DNA of 64,000 bases from SIAQ01 sp963767835 (GCA_963767835.1 CAVYFY010000006.1:124001-188000); one strand, 5' to 3'; shown: positions 46,524-55,595, numbered from the stretch's first letter. Numbers and translations are program-made. Notes: generated by a model not told the origin, from the sequence alone.

Positions 46524-46790
46524 CTAATCCGCGCCAATATCTTCCGCAAACCGCATTGAAGGGTGAATTCGATCGTACTCAACGCCAAGGTTCTCTGCCA
46601 CAATTTTCCTTACCCTCAAAGCTATCTCTGGATTCGTTCCGGGTCTGCACCGCGCGATGAATTCCCTTTCCGAAATTGCAGGGAATCGCCTTTTGAATTC
46701 CTTTTCATGCCAAATCGAAAAAAGAACGACAAAAAGCACCACGATTAGCACGCATATTACGGCTGTGGAGGGTATGAAAATAGAACTCAT
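46524..46790 (-). CDS. Membrane-anchored acyl-carrier-like protein, ends before the phosphopantetheine serine
   Basis: An 88-residue protein starting MSSIFIPSTAVICVLIVVLF at 46790 after GGAG. One transmembrane helix is followed by a region like the first half of an acyl carrier protein: IALRVRKIVAENLGVEYDRI then HPSMRFAEDIGAD. The family continues with a DSL serine that carries phosphopantetheine; here the stop codon follows GAD directly. It could be a pseudogene cut by a nonsense change or a true short form. The start MASIGETM at 46811 is open but has no ribosome site. Confidence 0.6.
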   Translation of the reverse strand: MSSIFIPSTAVICVLIVVLFVVLFSIWHEKEFKRRFPAISEREFIARCRPGTNPEIALRVRKIVAENLGVEYDRIHPSMRFAEDIGAD

Positions 46791-46882
46791 GGTTTCTCCG
46801 ATGCTTGCCAAAACAATCCCCGGCCTCGCCCTTCATCATCTTTTCGCACAGAGCGATCTGTGCCGCTGGGGGAAGTTTCGGT

Positions 46883-46888
46883 TATAAT
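46883..46888 (+). promoter_or_regulatory. Possible -10 box of typA
   Basis: A perfect TATAAT lies 66 nt upstream of the typA start, in the AT-rich part of the gap. No clear TTGACA is seen 16-18 nt upstream, so this is a tentative promoter. Confidence 0.4.
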
Positions 46889-46953
46889 AAACCACCTCTC
46901 ATAAAGAACCACTACGATTTTGATCTTAATGGAAAATTCACGAAAGCGAATTC

Positions 46954-48792
46954 ATGAAACGGACTGACATACGCAACATTGCCATCATCGCTCACGTCGA
47001 TCACGGCAAAACAACGCTCGTCGATCAAATGATGCGGCAATCGGGCCTGTTCCGCTCCGAGGAACTCGACCGCTTGCAGGGGGGGCAGCACGGCCTCATT
47101 CTTGACTCCAACGATCTCGAACGCGAGCGCGGCATCACCATCCTGGCCAAGAACATCGCTCTGACCGTGGCGGGGACCAAGATCAACATCATCGACACGC
47201 CGGGCCACGCGGATTTCGGCGGCGAGGTCGAGCGCATGTTGAAGATGGCCGACGGCTGCTTGTTGCTCGTTGATGCCGCCGAGGGCCCGCTGCCGCAGAC
47301 GCGCTTCGTCTTGCGCAAGGCCTTTGAATGCGGCTTACGGCCCATTGTCGTCATCAATAAAATCGACCGCGGCGACGCCAGGCCGATGGCGGTGCTCAAC
47401 GAGGTGTTCGATCTCTTCGTTGCCCTGGATGCGGATGATGCGACGCTCGATTTCCCGACCATCTACGCGGCGGGCCGAGCGGGTGTATCGACGACCGATC
47501 TGGCGATCCCGGCGGTCGATTTCAAGCCGCTGTTTGCCGCCATCATCAAGCACGTGCCGCCGCCGGATGTAGAGATGGAGGCGCCGTTGCAGATGCTGGT
47601 GATCTCGCTCGATTACAGCGATTACGTGGGCCGCATCGCCATCGGCCGCGTGAATGCGGGCAAGATTCGCAAGAACCAGCGCATCGCACTCATGAAGCAC
47701 GATGGAACGCGAGTGGACAGCACGATCAAGCAGCTTTACGTGTTCGACCGCCTGGGCCGCATCGAGACCGATGAAGTGCTGGCGGGGGACGTCTGCGCCG
47801 TGGTCGGCCTGGAGAAACTCGACATCGGCGACACCATCGCGGACATTGAGAATCCCGTCGCGCTCACGCCGATCAAGGTCGATGAGCCGACGCTCGACAT
47901 GCTCTTTCGCATCAACGATTCGCCGTTCTGCGGACAGGAGGGCACCTATGTCACGAGCCGGCAATTGCGTGATCGGTTGATGCGCGAATTGCAGTCGAAT
48001 GTGGCGTTGCGCGTCGTTCCCAGCGCGGACAAGAAGGATGAGTTCTTCGTCTCCGGCCGCGGGCTTTTGCATCTGTCGATCCTGATCGAGACCATGCGCC
48101 GCGAGGGATTCGAGCTTTCGGTTGGCAAGCCGCGCGTTATTTTCCGTGAGGTCAACGGGCAGAAGATGGAGCCGATCGAGTATCTGGTCGTGGACGCGCC
48201 AACATCGCACGTCGGATCGGTGATGGAGCTGGTGGGCAACCGCCGGGCCGAGTGCGTCAAGCTCGACACGCGCGGCGACAGCGCTCACATCGAGTTCACC
48301 ATTCCCGCACGCGGCCTGATCGGGCTCCGCACCCGCCTGTTGAACGCCACCAGTGGCCAGGCAATCATGCACCACACGTTCTACGATTATCAACCGAACC
48401 GCGGTTCGATTCCGAGCCGGCTTAACGGCGTCATGATCTCGACCGAGACCGGCAAGACCACGCCGTTCGCCTTGGACGGTTTGCAGGAGCGAGGCTCGCT
48501 TTTTGTCGGCGCCCCGGAGCCGGTATATGAAGGCCAGGTGGTCGGTGAGCACTGCCGCGACAACGACTTGCCGGTCAACGTGTGCAAGGAAAAGAAGCTG
48601 ACGAACATGCGGGCGTCGGGCTCAGACAAGAGCATCATCCTTAAACCGCCGCGGCGCATGACATTGGAACTCGCGCTGGAATACATCGAGGAAGATGAGC
48701 TAGTCGAGGTAACGCCCAGCGCGATCCGTATGCGCAAGATGTATCTCAAGGAAAACGACCGCAAGAAGCAGGCACGGCAATCACAAGCCTAA
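46954..48792 (+). CDS. typA: Ribosome-associated GTPase TypA/BipA
   Basis: A translational GTPase of 612 residues, close to the usual 605-615. G1 is AHVDHGKTTLVDQMMRQSG, G3 is DTPGHADFGGEVERML, G4 is NKIDR. Domains II and III follow, then the BipA-specific C-terminal domain (TGKTTPFALDGLQERGSLFV, NDLPVNVCKEKKLTNMRASG). It helps ribosome assembly and stress or cold adaptation in other bacteria. The gene stands alone in its strand block and is followed by a gene-free kilobase. Confidence 0.96.
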   Translation: MKRTDIRNIAIIAHVDHGKTTLVDQMMRQSGLFRSEELDRLQGGQHGLILDSNDLERERGITILAKNIALTVAGTKINIIDTPGHADFGGEVERMLKMADGCLLLVDAAEGPLPQTRFVLRKAFECGLRPIVVINKIDRGDARPMAVLNEVFDLFVALDADDATLDFPTIYAAGRAGVSTTDLAIPAVDFKPLFAAIIKHVPPPDVEMEAPLQMLVISLDYSDYVGRIAIGRVNAGKIRKNQRIALMKHDGTRVDSTIKQLYVFDRLGRIETDEVLAGDVCAVVGLEKLDIGDTIADIENPVALTPIKVDEPTLDMLFRINDSPFCGQEGTYVTSRQLRDRLMRELQSNVALRVVPSADKKDEFFVSGRGLLHLSILIETMRREGFELSVGKPRVIFREVNGQKMEPIEYLVVDAPTSHVGSVMELVGNRRAECVKLDTRGDSAHIEFTIPARGLIGLRTRLLNATSGQAIMHHTFYDYQPNRGSIPSRLNGVMISTETGKTTPFALDGLQERGSLFVGAPEPVYEGQVVGEHCRDNDLPVNVCKEKKLTNMRASGSDKSIILKPPRRMTLELALEYIEEDELVEVTPSAIRMRKMYLKENDRKKQARQSQA

Positions 48793-48971
48793 TCAGTGAT
48801 TGAAGTAACGTTCACAGGAGCTCGACGGGACCACGCGATTTCGTTGAGCGACTCACGACAGGAATTCGACTTGCGGCGATTTTGAAAGAAATTTATTTTC
48901 CGTTGGTTAAGTATTTCCAAGAGGTTGCGGACAAAAACGATTTTCCGCCGGAGTCCTAGGCGTTTTTTGCA

Positions 48972-48999
48972 TTGACTTTGTCAGGGAAAACGTTATCCT
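48972..48999 (+). promoter_or_regulatory. Sigma70-type promoter upstream of the structured RNA candidate
   Basis: TTGACT (48972-48977) and TATCCT (48994-48999) are separated by 16 nt, predicting a start near 49006. No gene starts shortly downstream; instead a series of hairpins and a strong terminator follow. Confidence 0.6.
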
Positions 49000-49005
49000 C
49001 ACCCT

Positions 49006-49416
49006 TCGTAACAACGTGGCAGACTGCGAATGCGGCGTGCCCCGTAGGGTGTTTTTTTCTGTTCCCAAGGCTCAATTGCAACCATCGAAGATCGACCGCA
49101 CCGAACGAATGAAGAATTCGCAGGCTCGGCATGCGCGCCGAGCGGCACGATCAATGACGACGCAGCTTTCTGAATGGTATTTCGCCCCCGCCACGGACTG
49201 GCGCAAATCGATCAGGATGACCGAGGGGAGATACCATTCACGATCTGCCTCGACGAAGGCCACACAGGAAGCACGGAAGGTTCCCTGTGGGCCGCTCTTG
49301 CTCGGATTGAGCAAGAGTGCCAGGCCTGCCCTAACGGGCAGGGTGGTCCGGCAAGGATGCTGACCATGCAAAGGCCGATCACACGCCAGGGACGGCGCGG
49401 ATCGGCCTTTTTTTTT
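49006..49416 (+). ncRNA. Candidate structured non-coding RNA
   Basis: Between a sigma70-like promoter and an intrinsic terminator lie about 410 nt without a credible ORF but with several strong hairpins: 49124-49143 (7-bp perfect stem, GCTCGGC), 49172-49239 (9-bp outer stem GAATGGTAT plus a CCCC/GGGG inner stem), 49263-49289, 49294-49318 (10-bp perfect stem GCTCTTGCTC) and 49325-49342 (7-bp perfect stem CCTGCCC). I see no RNase P, tmRNA, 6S or SRP consensus. It could be a novel RNA or the long leader of something downstream, but the terminator argues for a free transcript. The 5' end is predicted only. Confidence 0.5.
49371..49416 (+). terminator. Intrinsic terminator of the structured RNA
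   Basis: AAGGCCGATC (49371-49380) pairs perfectly with GATCGGCCTT (49400-49409), and a run of nine T residues (49408-49416) follows. This is the clearest intrinsic terminator in the window. Confidence 0.9.
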
Positions 49417-49821
49417 CCAAAAGCAACACTTCATTTCCTTGGCTCAAGTCACTTCCGCACGCCAGTGTGCCCTTTTATGGATTCACCATGCGGCGGCTGC
49501 CCGGACCGCTCGCACCAACGATTGCTGTATCTCAGCAAGCGCAAGGGCTTGACCGAATCGCACACGTCTCTTTCACAAATGCGATTGCGAAATCCGCAAG
49601 AAAGGCAAGTTCCAAAATAAGGAAGGCATGAAAACAGAAAGAGTCAAATTCGCGTTTTCATGTCTTCCTTCCTTATTATTTATTGTTAATGTTTGCCAGG
49701 CCTCTGAATTTTTTGGGCAAAGCCTGCTCCGATCAAACTCGAAAGCTCTTGTGGCGGCATGGGGTTTGCTCCATGTATTAGGCTGTGCGAAAATTGCGGC
49801 ACGCTTGGAAAGGAGCATGCG
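49417..49821. other. Intergenic region after the structured RNA
   Basis: About 400 bp without a supported gene. A reading frame around 49476-49620 contains CGGCPDRSHQRLLYLSKRKG, which might be a scrap of an old gene, but it has no start context. A large inverted repeat lies at 49616-49677. The segment before 49822 carries only the ribosome site of the next gene. Confidence 0.5.
49616..49677. repeat. AT-rich inverted repeat, possible terminator
   Basis: AATAAGGAAGGCATGAAAAC (49616-49635) and GTTTTCATG...CTTCCTTATT (49654-49677) are reverse complements apart from a 4-nt bulge, with an 18-nt loop and an AT-rich tail. It may be a terminator or a small palindromic element. Confidence 0.65.
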
Positions 49822-50103
49822 ATGAATGGTTCAAACAAAACACAACCGAACGTGCGCTGGATCAGCTACGGCTCGGTGCTGTTGGCGTTATTGGGCGGCG
49901 GATTTTGCTGGTGGGTGCCCATGGGGATCATTTTGAGCCTCGCTGGCCTGACGCTGGGCTTCGTCGATTGGACGGCGGCGCTGCGACGGTCCCTGGATCA
50001 ACGTTTCGCGATTGTCGGCATGCTTTTGAGCGTAGCCGCTCTGATCGTTGATTGCATCGTCTACTACCTCGGCTGGCAGATTCTGACATTCGGGGGCCGA
50101 TGA
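49822..50103 (+). CDS. Small membrane protein, DUF4190-like
   Basis: A 93-residue protein starting MNGSNKTQPNVRWISYGSVL at 49822 with a GGAAAGGAG site. Two or three transmembrane helices: SVLLALLGGGFCWWVPMGII, LSLAGLTLGFVDW, and FAIVGMLLSVAALIVDCIVY. The fold resembles the protein at 37180-37524. It lies 87 nt before the M50 protease gene and could be in the same transcript. Function unknown. Confidence 0.72.
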   Translation: MNGSNKTQPNVRWISYGSVLLALLGGGFCWWVPMGIILSLAGLTLGFVDWTAALRRSLDQRFAIVGMLLSVAALIVDCIVYYLGWQILTFGGR

Positions 50104-50190
50104 TCTCAAGCCGCAATTCCGCTCCGGGGCATGAAACTTGCTCCTCTTGGATCGCCTGCGAGCGTTTGTTCTTTTTCAAGGAGCACGGCC

Positions 50191-51420
50191 ATGTTTACGG
50201 CACGCTGGAAATTGGTTCGGCTGGTCGGCATCCCGATTTACGTGGACGCCAGCTGGTTCATTATTCTCGCCTTGATCACCTGGAGCCTCGCCAATGGTTT
50301 TCCACAGGTCGTTCATGAGTATTTTCCTGACGCCGCCGCCGTCGAGTCCCCTTATCAATTTTGGATCATGGGACTGATCGCAGCGGTGGCGTTTTTTGTC
50401 TGCATCCTTCTACATGAGTTAGGGCATGCGATTGTGGCCCGCAGTCGCGGCATGCGGATTCGCGGCATCACGCTGTTTCTTTTCGGCGGGGTCGCCGACA
50501 TCGGCGAGGAGCCGCCGTCGGCATTGACGGAATTCATGGTCGCCGTCGCTGGGCCGATTGTCAGCTTGAACTTGGCCGTCGGCCTCTGGTTGGTCGCCAC
50601 GGTCGGATACCATCTCGGTTGGCCGATTTCGCTCGTCGTCGTTCTCGGCTATTTGGCCGCCATCAATGCGATTGTGCTGGTGTTCAACCTGATTCCCGCT
50701 TTTCCGCTGGACGGCGGCCGCGTATTTCGCTCGATCCTCTGGGGGGTGAGCGGCGACGAACGGCAGGCCACCCACTGGGCCTCTCTGATCGGCCAGGGCT
50801 TTGCCTGGTTGCTCATTGCCTGGGGCGTTTTTGAACTCTTTAGCGGGAATATCATCGGCGGCATCTGGAGCGGCCTCATCGGCTTGTTCCTCAACAATGC
50901 CGCACGCACGACCTATCAACAGCTCCTGATTCGGCAAGCGCTGGCCGGCGAACCGGTGCGCCGCTTCATGAACACGCAGCCGATTTTCGTCTCCCCCGCT
51001 CTCGACCTCCATCACTGGATCGACGACTTCGTCTACCGTTACCATCGCAAGTCGTTTCCCGTCGTGTCCGAGGGCAGGCTGGAAGGGTGCATTGAAACGC
51101 AGGCACTGGCCAACATGTCGCGCTCCGAGTGGGATCGGCACACGGTCGGCGAAGTGATGCGAACCGACCTGAACGACCTGACCATTGAGCCCAGTGCCGA
51201 CGCCATGCATGCGCTGAAGAAGATGCAACGGGTTGGTGTGAGCCGGCTTCTCGTGGCCGAGGGGGACCGATTGGTCGGTGTGCTGACATTGCGCGATTTG
51301 CTGAAATTCCTGAATCTGAAACTCGAGCTGGAAGGCTCCGGCACCGAAGAGTTTGAACGGAATGGGGACCATCGGCACGCGTCGTCGCACAACGGCAGCC
51401 ACCATTCAACATCGGCTTGA
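50191..51420 (+). CDS. Site-2-type M50 metalloprotease with CBS domains
   Basis: An intramembrane zinc protease of 409 residues. The active site HELGH is at residues 75-79 (LLHELGHAIVARSRG) and the second metal-binding motif NLIPAFPLDGGRVF at 166-179. Several transmembrane helices surround them. The C-terminal third has a CBS pair (about 275-390: FMNTQPIFVSPALDLHHWID and EVMRTDLNDLTIEPSADAMH) that may sense adenylates. The start at 50191 (MFTARWKLVRL) follows AAGGAG. Its 3' end overlaps the convergent ABC ATPase gene by 15 bp. Known S2P-CBS proteins cleave membrane regulators; the substrate is unknown. Confidence 0.92.
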   Translation: MFTARWKLVRLVGIPIYVDASWFIILALITWSLANGFPQVVHEYFPDAAAVESPYQFWIMGLIAAVAFFVCILLHELGHAIVARSRGMRIRGITLFLFGGVADIGEEPPSALTEFMVAVAGPIVSLNLAVGLWLVATVGYHLGWPISLVVVLGYLAAINAIVLVFNLIPAFPLDGGRVFRSILWGVSGDERQATHWASLIGQGFAWLLIAWGVFELFSGNIIGGIWSGLIGLFLNNAARTTYQQLLIRQALAGEPVRRFMNTQPIFVSPALDLHHWIDDFVYRYHRKSFPVVSEGRLEGCIETQALANMSRSEWDRHTVGEVMRTDLNDLTIEPSADAMHALKKMQRVGVSRLLVAEGDRLVGVLTLRDLLKFLNLKLELEGSGTEEFERNGDHRHASSHNGSHHSTSA

Positions 51421-52581
51421 CCAGGCGGATGCCAGCGTGCGGCCCGTGGCGTGGTCGAACCAGTGCGCGTCCTGCATGGAAAACATCATCGTCACGTCCT
51501 GACCTCGGCCGAAGCGCTCGCCGGCGGCTTGGCCGATCAAGCGGCCGCGCCCGTCGCCGGCGACGATCCATGTGCCGGCCGGCGTGACTTCCTGCTCCAG
51601 CACCGGCAGCGAAAGCCGGATCAATTCCCGATCCGCGCGGCGCTCGCTGGAACAGCGGACGGCCCGGGCGGCAATGCCAAGAGCGACGTGAGCATTTCCC
51701 GCATGGGCCGGCGCCTCGCATTCGAATAGCGCGTCATGCAAGGCGCTGACCTTCAGCGCCGACACCGGCCAGCGACCGAACGCGCACTCGAAGTAAGTGT
51801 CCAAACCATCGCGGCTGATCTGGCCCGCCAATACGTTGAGCCCGCCGAACGGCTGATGGATGATCTCGGCAACGAAGCGATTCTTCGGCATCCGCAACAA
51901 TTCCGCCGGCGCATCGATCTGCACGATTCGGCCCGCTTGCATGACCGCCACGCGATCGCCGACCGCGCACGCCTCCTCCGGATCATGCGTGACATGGATG
52001 GATGTCAAGCCCTGCTGCCGAAGCACGGAGCGCATCTCCCGGCGCAAATCGGTGCGCAACGGCGCATCGAGATGCCCGAGCGGCTCATCGAGCAGACAGA
52101 TTTTCGCGTGCCGCAACAGGCAACGCCCCAGGGCGACGCGCTGTTGTTGGCCGCCGGACAGATGCTGGACGGGGCGATCGAGATCTTTTTCGAGGTCAAG
52201 CATGCGGGCAATTGCGAGCAATTCGCCGGCCCGTTTGCCGTCGCCGAAAAAATGGGCCCACGGCGATTGCAAGCTCCACGCCCAGCGCAGGTTCTGCCGG
52301 ACGGTTCGCTGTGGCACCAAAGCGGGGCGCTGGAACATCATCGCGACGCCGCGGCGATGGCTCGGCATCCGATTGACGGGCTGCCCGCCAATGCGGATTT
52401 CGCCTTCGCTCGGTTCGTCCAACCCGGCGATGAGCCGCAACAATGTCGTCTTGCCGCAGCCGGAGGGCCCCATGAGGGCGAGGCATTCGCCTGGGGCGAC
52501 GCTGAACCTAATCTGGTCGAGCACCCTGGTTGCCGGTGCGAAGACTTTGCCGATTTCTTCGAGGTGCAATTCGACGCTCAT
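51406..52581 (-). CDS. ABC transporter ATP-binding protein, orphan
   Basis: A 391-residue importer-type ATPase. Walker A GPSGCGKT is at 38-45, the signature is LSGGQQQRVALGRCLL, Walker B ICLLDEPLGHLD, and the switch His is in IHVTHDPEEA. The C-terminal 140 residues (from VLAGQISRDGLDTYF) look like a TOBE/MalK-type regulatory domain. The nearest relatives are sugar or glycerol-phosphate ABC ATPases, but no permease or binding protein lies in this window. The start MSVELHL at 52581 removes an unsupported extension. Confidence 0.9.
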   Translation of the reverse strand: MSVELHLEEIGKVFAPATRVLDQIRFSVAPGECLALMGPSGCGKTTLLRLIAGLDEPSEGEIRIGGQPVNRMPSHRRGVAMMFQRPALVPQRTVRQNLRWAWSLQSPWAHFFGDGKRAGELLAIARMLDLEKDLDRPVQHLSGGQQQRVALGRCLLRHAKICLLDEPLGHLDAPLRTDLRREMRSVLRQQGLTSIHVTHDPEEACAVGDRVAVMQAGRIVQIDAPAELLRMPKNRFVAEIIHQPFGGLNVLAGQISRDGLDTYFECAFGRWPVSALKVSALHDALFECEAPAHAGNAHVALGIAARAVRCSSERRADRELIRLSLPVLEQEVTPAGTWIVAGDGRGRLIGQAAGERFGRGQDVTMMFSMQDAHWFDHATGRTLASAWSSRC

Positions 52582-52708
52582 GAGAATTCGCCGCGGGAGT
52601 TCATAAAATGGGACGATAACATGACTAGAGCGTGATGCCAAAGCAGGCAAGAGCAAAGCTCAGTTGGCGGTTTCGCACACGAAATGCGTCCCGATTGGAG
52701 AAATCGAC

Positions 52709-54120
52709 ATGCATCACTATCCGTCCGACCGCGTTATCCTGGGGATTGGCGCATTCGTCATACTGGCCAGTTCGTTGGTGATCGCGCCGCGCAGGAGCCC
52801 AAGGATAAAAAGGCCGTCGCGCATCAGGTGGTGCGCGTCAGTGGAGCGAATGCGCGTTCGCCGGTCGAGGTCTCCGTTGCGATTGATCCGACCAATCCGG
52901 ACCACATCGTCGCGGTTTCGCAGCAAGCGGCCAGCAACCATTCCTATGTCTCGACCGACGCCGGCAAAACGTGGAAGACGGCCGCGCTGGGCAATCCCAA
53001 CAAGCGCACGCAGGGCGACGATGCCATCACGTTTGCCGCCGACGGTTTGGCCTTGCGGACTTATATTTCCTTCCTGGGCATCCGCACCGAGCGGCCCACG
53101 CGTGCCGCCAACGGCATCTGGGTCGCCACCTCGCGCGATGGCCTGACCTGGAATGATGCCGTCGCCGTCATCGATCACGTCAACACCGTGCATCCTTTCG
53201 AGGACAAGCCGTGGATCAAGGCCGACAACAACAAGGACTCGAAATATAAGGGAAATATCTACATCACCTGGACCCAGTTCGACGAGTACGGCAGCAAGAA
53301 GGCGGTGCACAAGACTCATGTTTATGCGTCGCGTTCGAAGGATCAGGGGAAGACGTTTTCGGTGCCGCACCGCATTTCGGAAACGCCGGGCGATTGCATC
53401 GATAAGAGCAATACGGTGATGGGCGCGATCCCCGCGGTCGGACCGAAAGGGGAAGTCTACGCGTGTTGGGCCGGGCCCAAAGGATTGGCCTTCGTCAAAT
53501 CGACCGACGGCGGCTGGACTTTCGGCAAAGAAAAAATCCTCACCGATACGCCCGGCGGCTGGGACTTTGGGGTCCAAGGCATCTTCCGCTGCAACGGCAT
53601 GCCGTCGATGGGCGTGGACCTGAGCGACGGCAAGCACCGCGGCACGATCCACGTCAACTGGGCCGACCGCCGCAACGGCGACAACGATCCCGACATCTTC
53701 GTCATGAGCTCCTCAGACGGCGGCGACACCTGGACCAAGCCTTTGCGCGTCAACGACGATCCCAAGGGCAACGGCAAGGAGCAATTCTTCACCTGGATGG
53801 CCGTCGATCCCGCGGACGGCTCGGTCAACATCGTCTTCTTCGACCGCCGCGACACCGAGGGAACGCTCACCGGCCTTACAATGGCCCGCTCGATTGACGG
53901 CGGCAGAACTTTCGTCAACCACAAAATCGCTCAGGAGCCTTTCGAGTGCGTCAAGGGCGCCTTCTTCGGCGACTACATCGGCATCGACGCGTTCGGCGGC
54001 CGCGTCGTGGCGGCGTACCAGCACTTCGCCAACAAGAAGCTGGTCCTCTCCGCGGCGGTTTTCGACTTCCAGCCAGGCACGCAAGAGGTGCGGGGGGAGA
54101 AGAAGCCGGCGGATAAATAG
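52709..54120 (+). CDS. Exported BNR-repeat (sialidase-like) protein, frameshifted
   Basis: The start at 52709 (MHHYPSDRVILGIGAFVILA) gives a signal peptide after a GGAG site. One base is missing near 52787; the second frame then reads AQEPKDKKAVAHQVVRVSGA to 54120. Restored length is about 471 residues. Asp-box (BNR) motifs are spaced along the protein: STDAGKTWK, SRDGLTWND, SKDQGKTFS, STDGGWTFG, SSDGGDTWT and SIDGGRTFV, predicting a six-bladed propeller. Catalytic Arg triad residues of true sialidases are not obvious, so the role may be glycan binding or another hydrolase. Confidence 0.82.
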
Positions 54121-54139
54121 CGTCGTGGGGCGGACTACA

Positions 54140-54451
54140 ATGACCATCCCTGCGGGCTGGCAGAACCCGATTACGGCGCAGGTCGGCCACCTTCAAGCGA
54201 GAGTCGATCCGCTGATGCTCCTGCCGAGCCGGTTGGATCTTTCGCAGGTTCGACTTGACATTCAGCAAGGATTGCTGGACTCTGGTACGCAGAGATCCAC
54301 GCCGATTCGGGTGACGCCGGACGGCGTAATTTGGGACGGCCACCATGCAGTCGGATTTGCCGCTCAGCAAGGGACCAAGATTACCGTGCAGGTGGTCAAG
54401 TTCAACCTGACGCCGACGGCCGCGTCAATTCTCGATTTGCCCGTGGGGTAG
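54140..54451 (+). CDS. ParB/sulfiredoxin-like small domain protein
   Basis: A 103-residue protein starting MTIPAGWQNPITAQVGHLQA. The C-terminal half reads TPIRVTPDGVIWDGHHAVGF followed by AAQQGTKITVQVVKFN, a pattern like the ParB/Srx superfamily DGHHR motif, with the last Arg replaced by Ala. Similar short domains occur at the ends of polymorphic toxins. It lies 4 nt from the next gene, which supports a two-gene cassette. No secretion domain is fused. Confidence 0.6.
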   Translation: MTIPAGWQNPITAQVGHLQARVDPLMLLPSRLDLSQVRLDIQQGLLDSGTQRSTPIRVTPDGVIWDGHHAVGFAAQQGTKITVQVVKFNLTPTAASILDLPVG

Positions 54452-54455
54452 CGTC

Positions 54456-54770
54456 ATGCAATGTCCAGCAGAAATCGCCGAGATTATCACGGAGATTCTA
54501 ACCACCGGGTTGCTGCGTATTCGCGCTCTCGGCTGGAGCGGCACCAACGCGGAGCGGTGCGCCGTCGAAGCGGACCATCTGCACAATTTGCCGGCTCTGC
54601 TGAGCGATTTCAAACCGGAGTTGCTCGCATATTACTGGGATGCGGAACGCATTTCGTTCATGCAACAAAGCTCGCCCGATGACGTGGAAGGATTCGAGCC
54701 GCTTTGGGACTCGCTGTCGGGGTTTGTCGTGTCAAGTGCCAACAAGGTTATCGCCGCGCGCGGAAATTGA
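54456..54770 (+). CDS. Small hypothetical protein, possible immunity partner
   Basis: A 104-residue protein starting MQCPAEIAEIITEILTTGLL, with RIRALGWSGTNAERCAVEAD and HLHNLPALLSDFKPELLAYY; predicted all-helical and acidic. It starts 4 nt after the ParB-like gene. I do not recognise a family with certainty, but its size, acidity and position are those of an immunity protein next to a small toxin domain. Confidence 0.6.
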   Translation: MQCPAEIAEIITEILTTGLLRIRALGWSGTNAERCAVEADHLHNLPALLSDFKPELLAYYWDAERISFMQQSSPDDVEGFEPLWDSLSGFVVSSANKVIAARGN

Positions 54771-54772
54771 CT

Positions 54773-55477
54773 ATGTCTGCCACGCTCTTAACGCCGTCGC
54801 CACGCCGCCTGAAAGTGTTCCTTATGGGCCAAATTGTCATTCCCGGATGGGTGGACGACCTGGATTCCTTCTGCGAATGGCGCACCTCCGATGACTCTCC
54901 GCGGAACGGCGAAATCGCATTTCTCGCCACCGGCATCTGGGTGGACACGTCCATGGAAGAATTTTTGACGCACAATCAGGTGAAGGCGGCTTATGATTTT
55001 GCGATCATGAGCGTGGTCCAGGCGGCGGCATCGGGGCGCGATGTGCCGGACCGAATGTTGCTGAAAAACGCGAGCGCCAATTTGAGCGCCGAACCCGATG
55101 GGTTGTTTTTCACGTGGGAAACGATAAGCACTGGCCGGCTCCGCCTGATCGAAAAGCCGGGCCAAGGGATCATGGAGCTGGACGGCAGTCCCGACATGAC
55201 GCTGGAGGTCGTCGGCAAGACCTCGGTGCAAAAGGACGTGGTGCTGTTGCGCGACCTGTACTGGAAAGCCGGCGTCGCCGAATATTGGCTCGTCGATGCT
55301 CGCGATGGCAAGCTCTCGTTCGAGATTCTCGCCTGGACTCCCGAAGGCTACGTCAGCACGCCGGCCCAGGATGGATGGATTGCGTCGAAAGTGTTCGACA
55401 ATCGATTTCAACTGCAACAAAAGGTCGATCCGCTTGGCCACCCGCAGTACTTCGTCGGGTGGCAGGATGATGCGTGA
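54773..55477 (+). CDS. Uma2 family endonuclease
   Basis: A 234-residue protein of the PD-(D/E)XK fold often called DUF820. Core residues sit in SAEPDGLFFTWETI (Asp), DMTLEVVGKTS (Glu and Lys) and DLYWKAGVAEYWLVDARDGK. The family is widespread in planctomycetes and cyanobacteria, with no clear physiological role. The start at 54773 (MSATLLTPSPRR) is preferred to 54704 because the longer form overlaps the previous gene. Confidence 0.87.
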   Translation: MSATLLTPSPRRLKVFLMGQIVIPGWVDDLDSFCEWRTSDDSPRNGEIAFLATGIWVDTSMEEFLTHNQVKAAYDFAIMSVVQAAASGRDVPDRMLLKNASANLSAEPDGLFFTWETISTGRLRLIEKPGQGIMELDGSPDMTLEVVGKTSVQKDVVLLRDLYWKAGVAEYWLVDARDGKLSFEILAWTPEGYVSTPAQDGWIASKVFDNRFQLQQKVDPLGHPQYFVGWQDDA

Positions 55478-55484
55478 GATCACT

Positions 55485-55593
55485 CCCGCCATTGTATGAA
55501 ACCTTCGAGCGCATCGGATTCCGGCGAGCCGAGTTGGTCGCAGAATTGTACGGTATCGCGATTGCCGTCCTCGGCACATTGCCAAAACTCGCG
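55485..55593 (-). pseudogene. Degenerate copy of the nagB-PIG-L 3' end
   Basis: The minus strand encodes REFWQCAEDGNRDTVQFCDQ followed by LGSPESDALEGFIQWRE, nearly the same as the last 37 residues of the downstream fusion enzyme (REFWQRAEDRNRDTAKVYDQ and onward). There is no start, so it is a relic. The two copies flank the hypothetical gene at 55596-56006. Confidence 0.8.
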
Positions 55594-55595
55594 CG

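Noticed and set aside
49006..49416. RNase P, tmRNA or SRP RNA as identity of the structured RNA
   Set aside because: Expected conserved strings (P4 core of RNase P, T-arm and acceptor end of tmRNA, GGAAG/AGCAG loop of SRP) were looked for and not found.
49628..49825. A 65-codon plus-strand frame starting MKTERVKF
   Set aside because: It begins inside an inverted repeat and runs over the ribosome site of the next gene; no family match.
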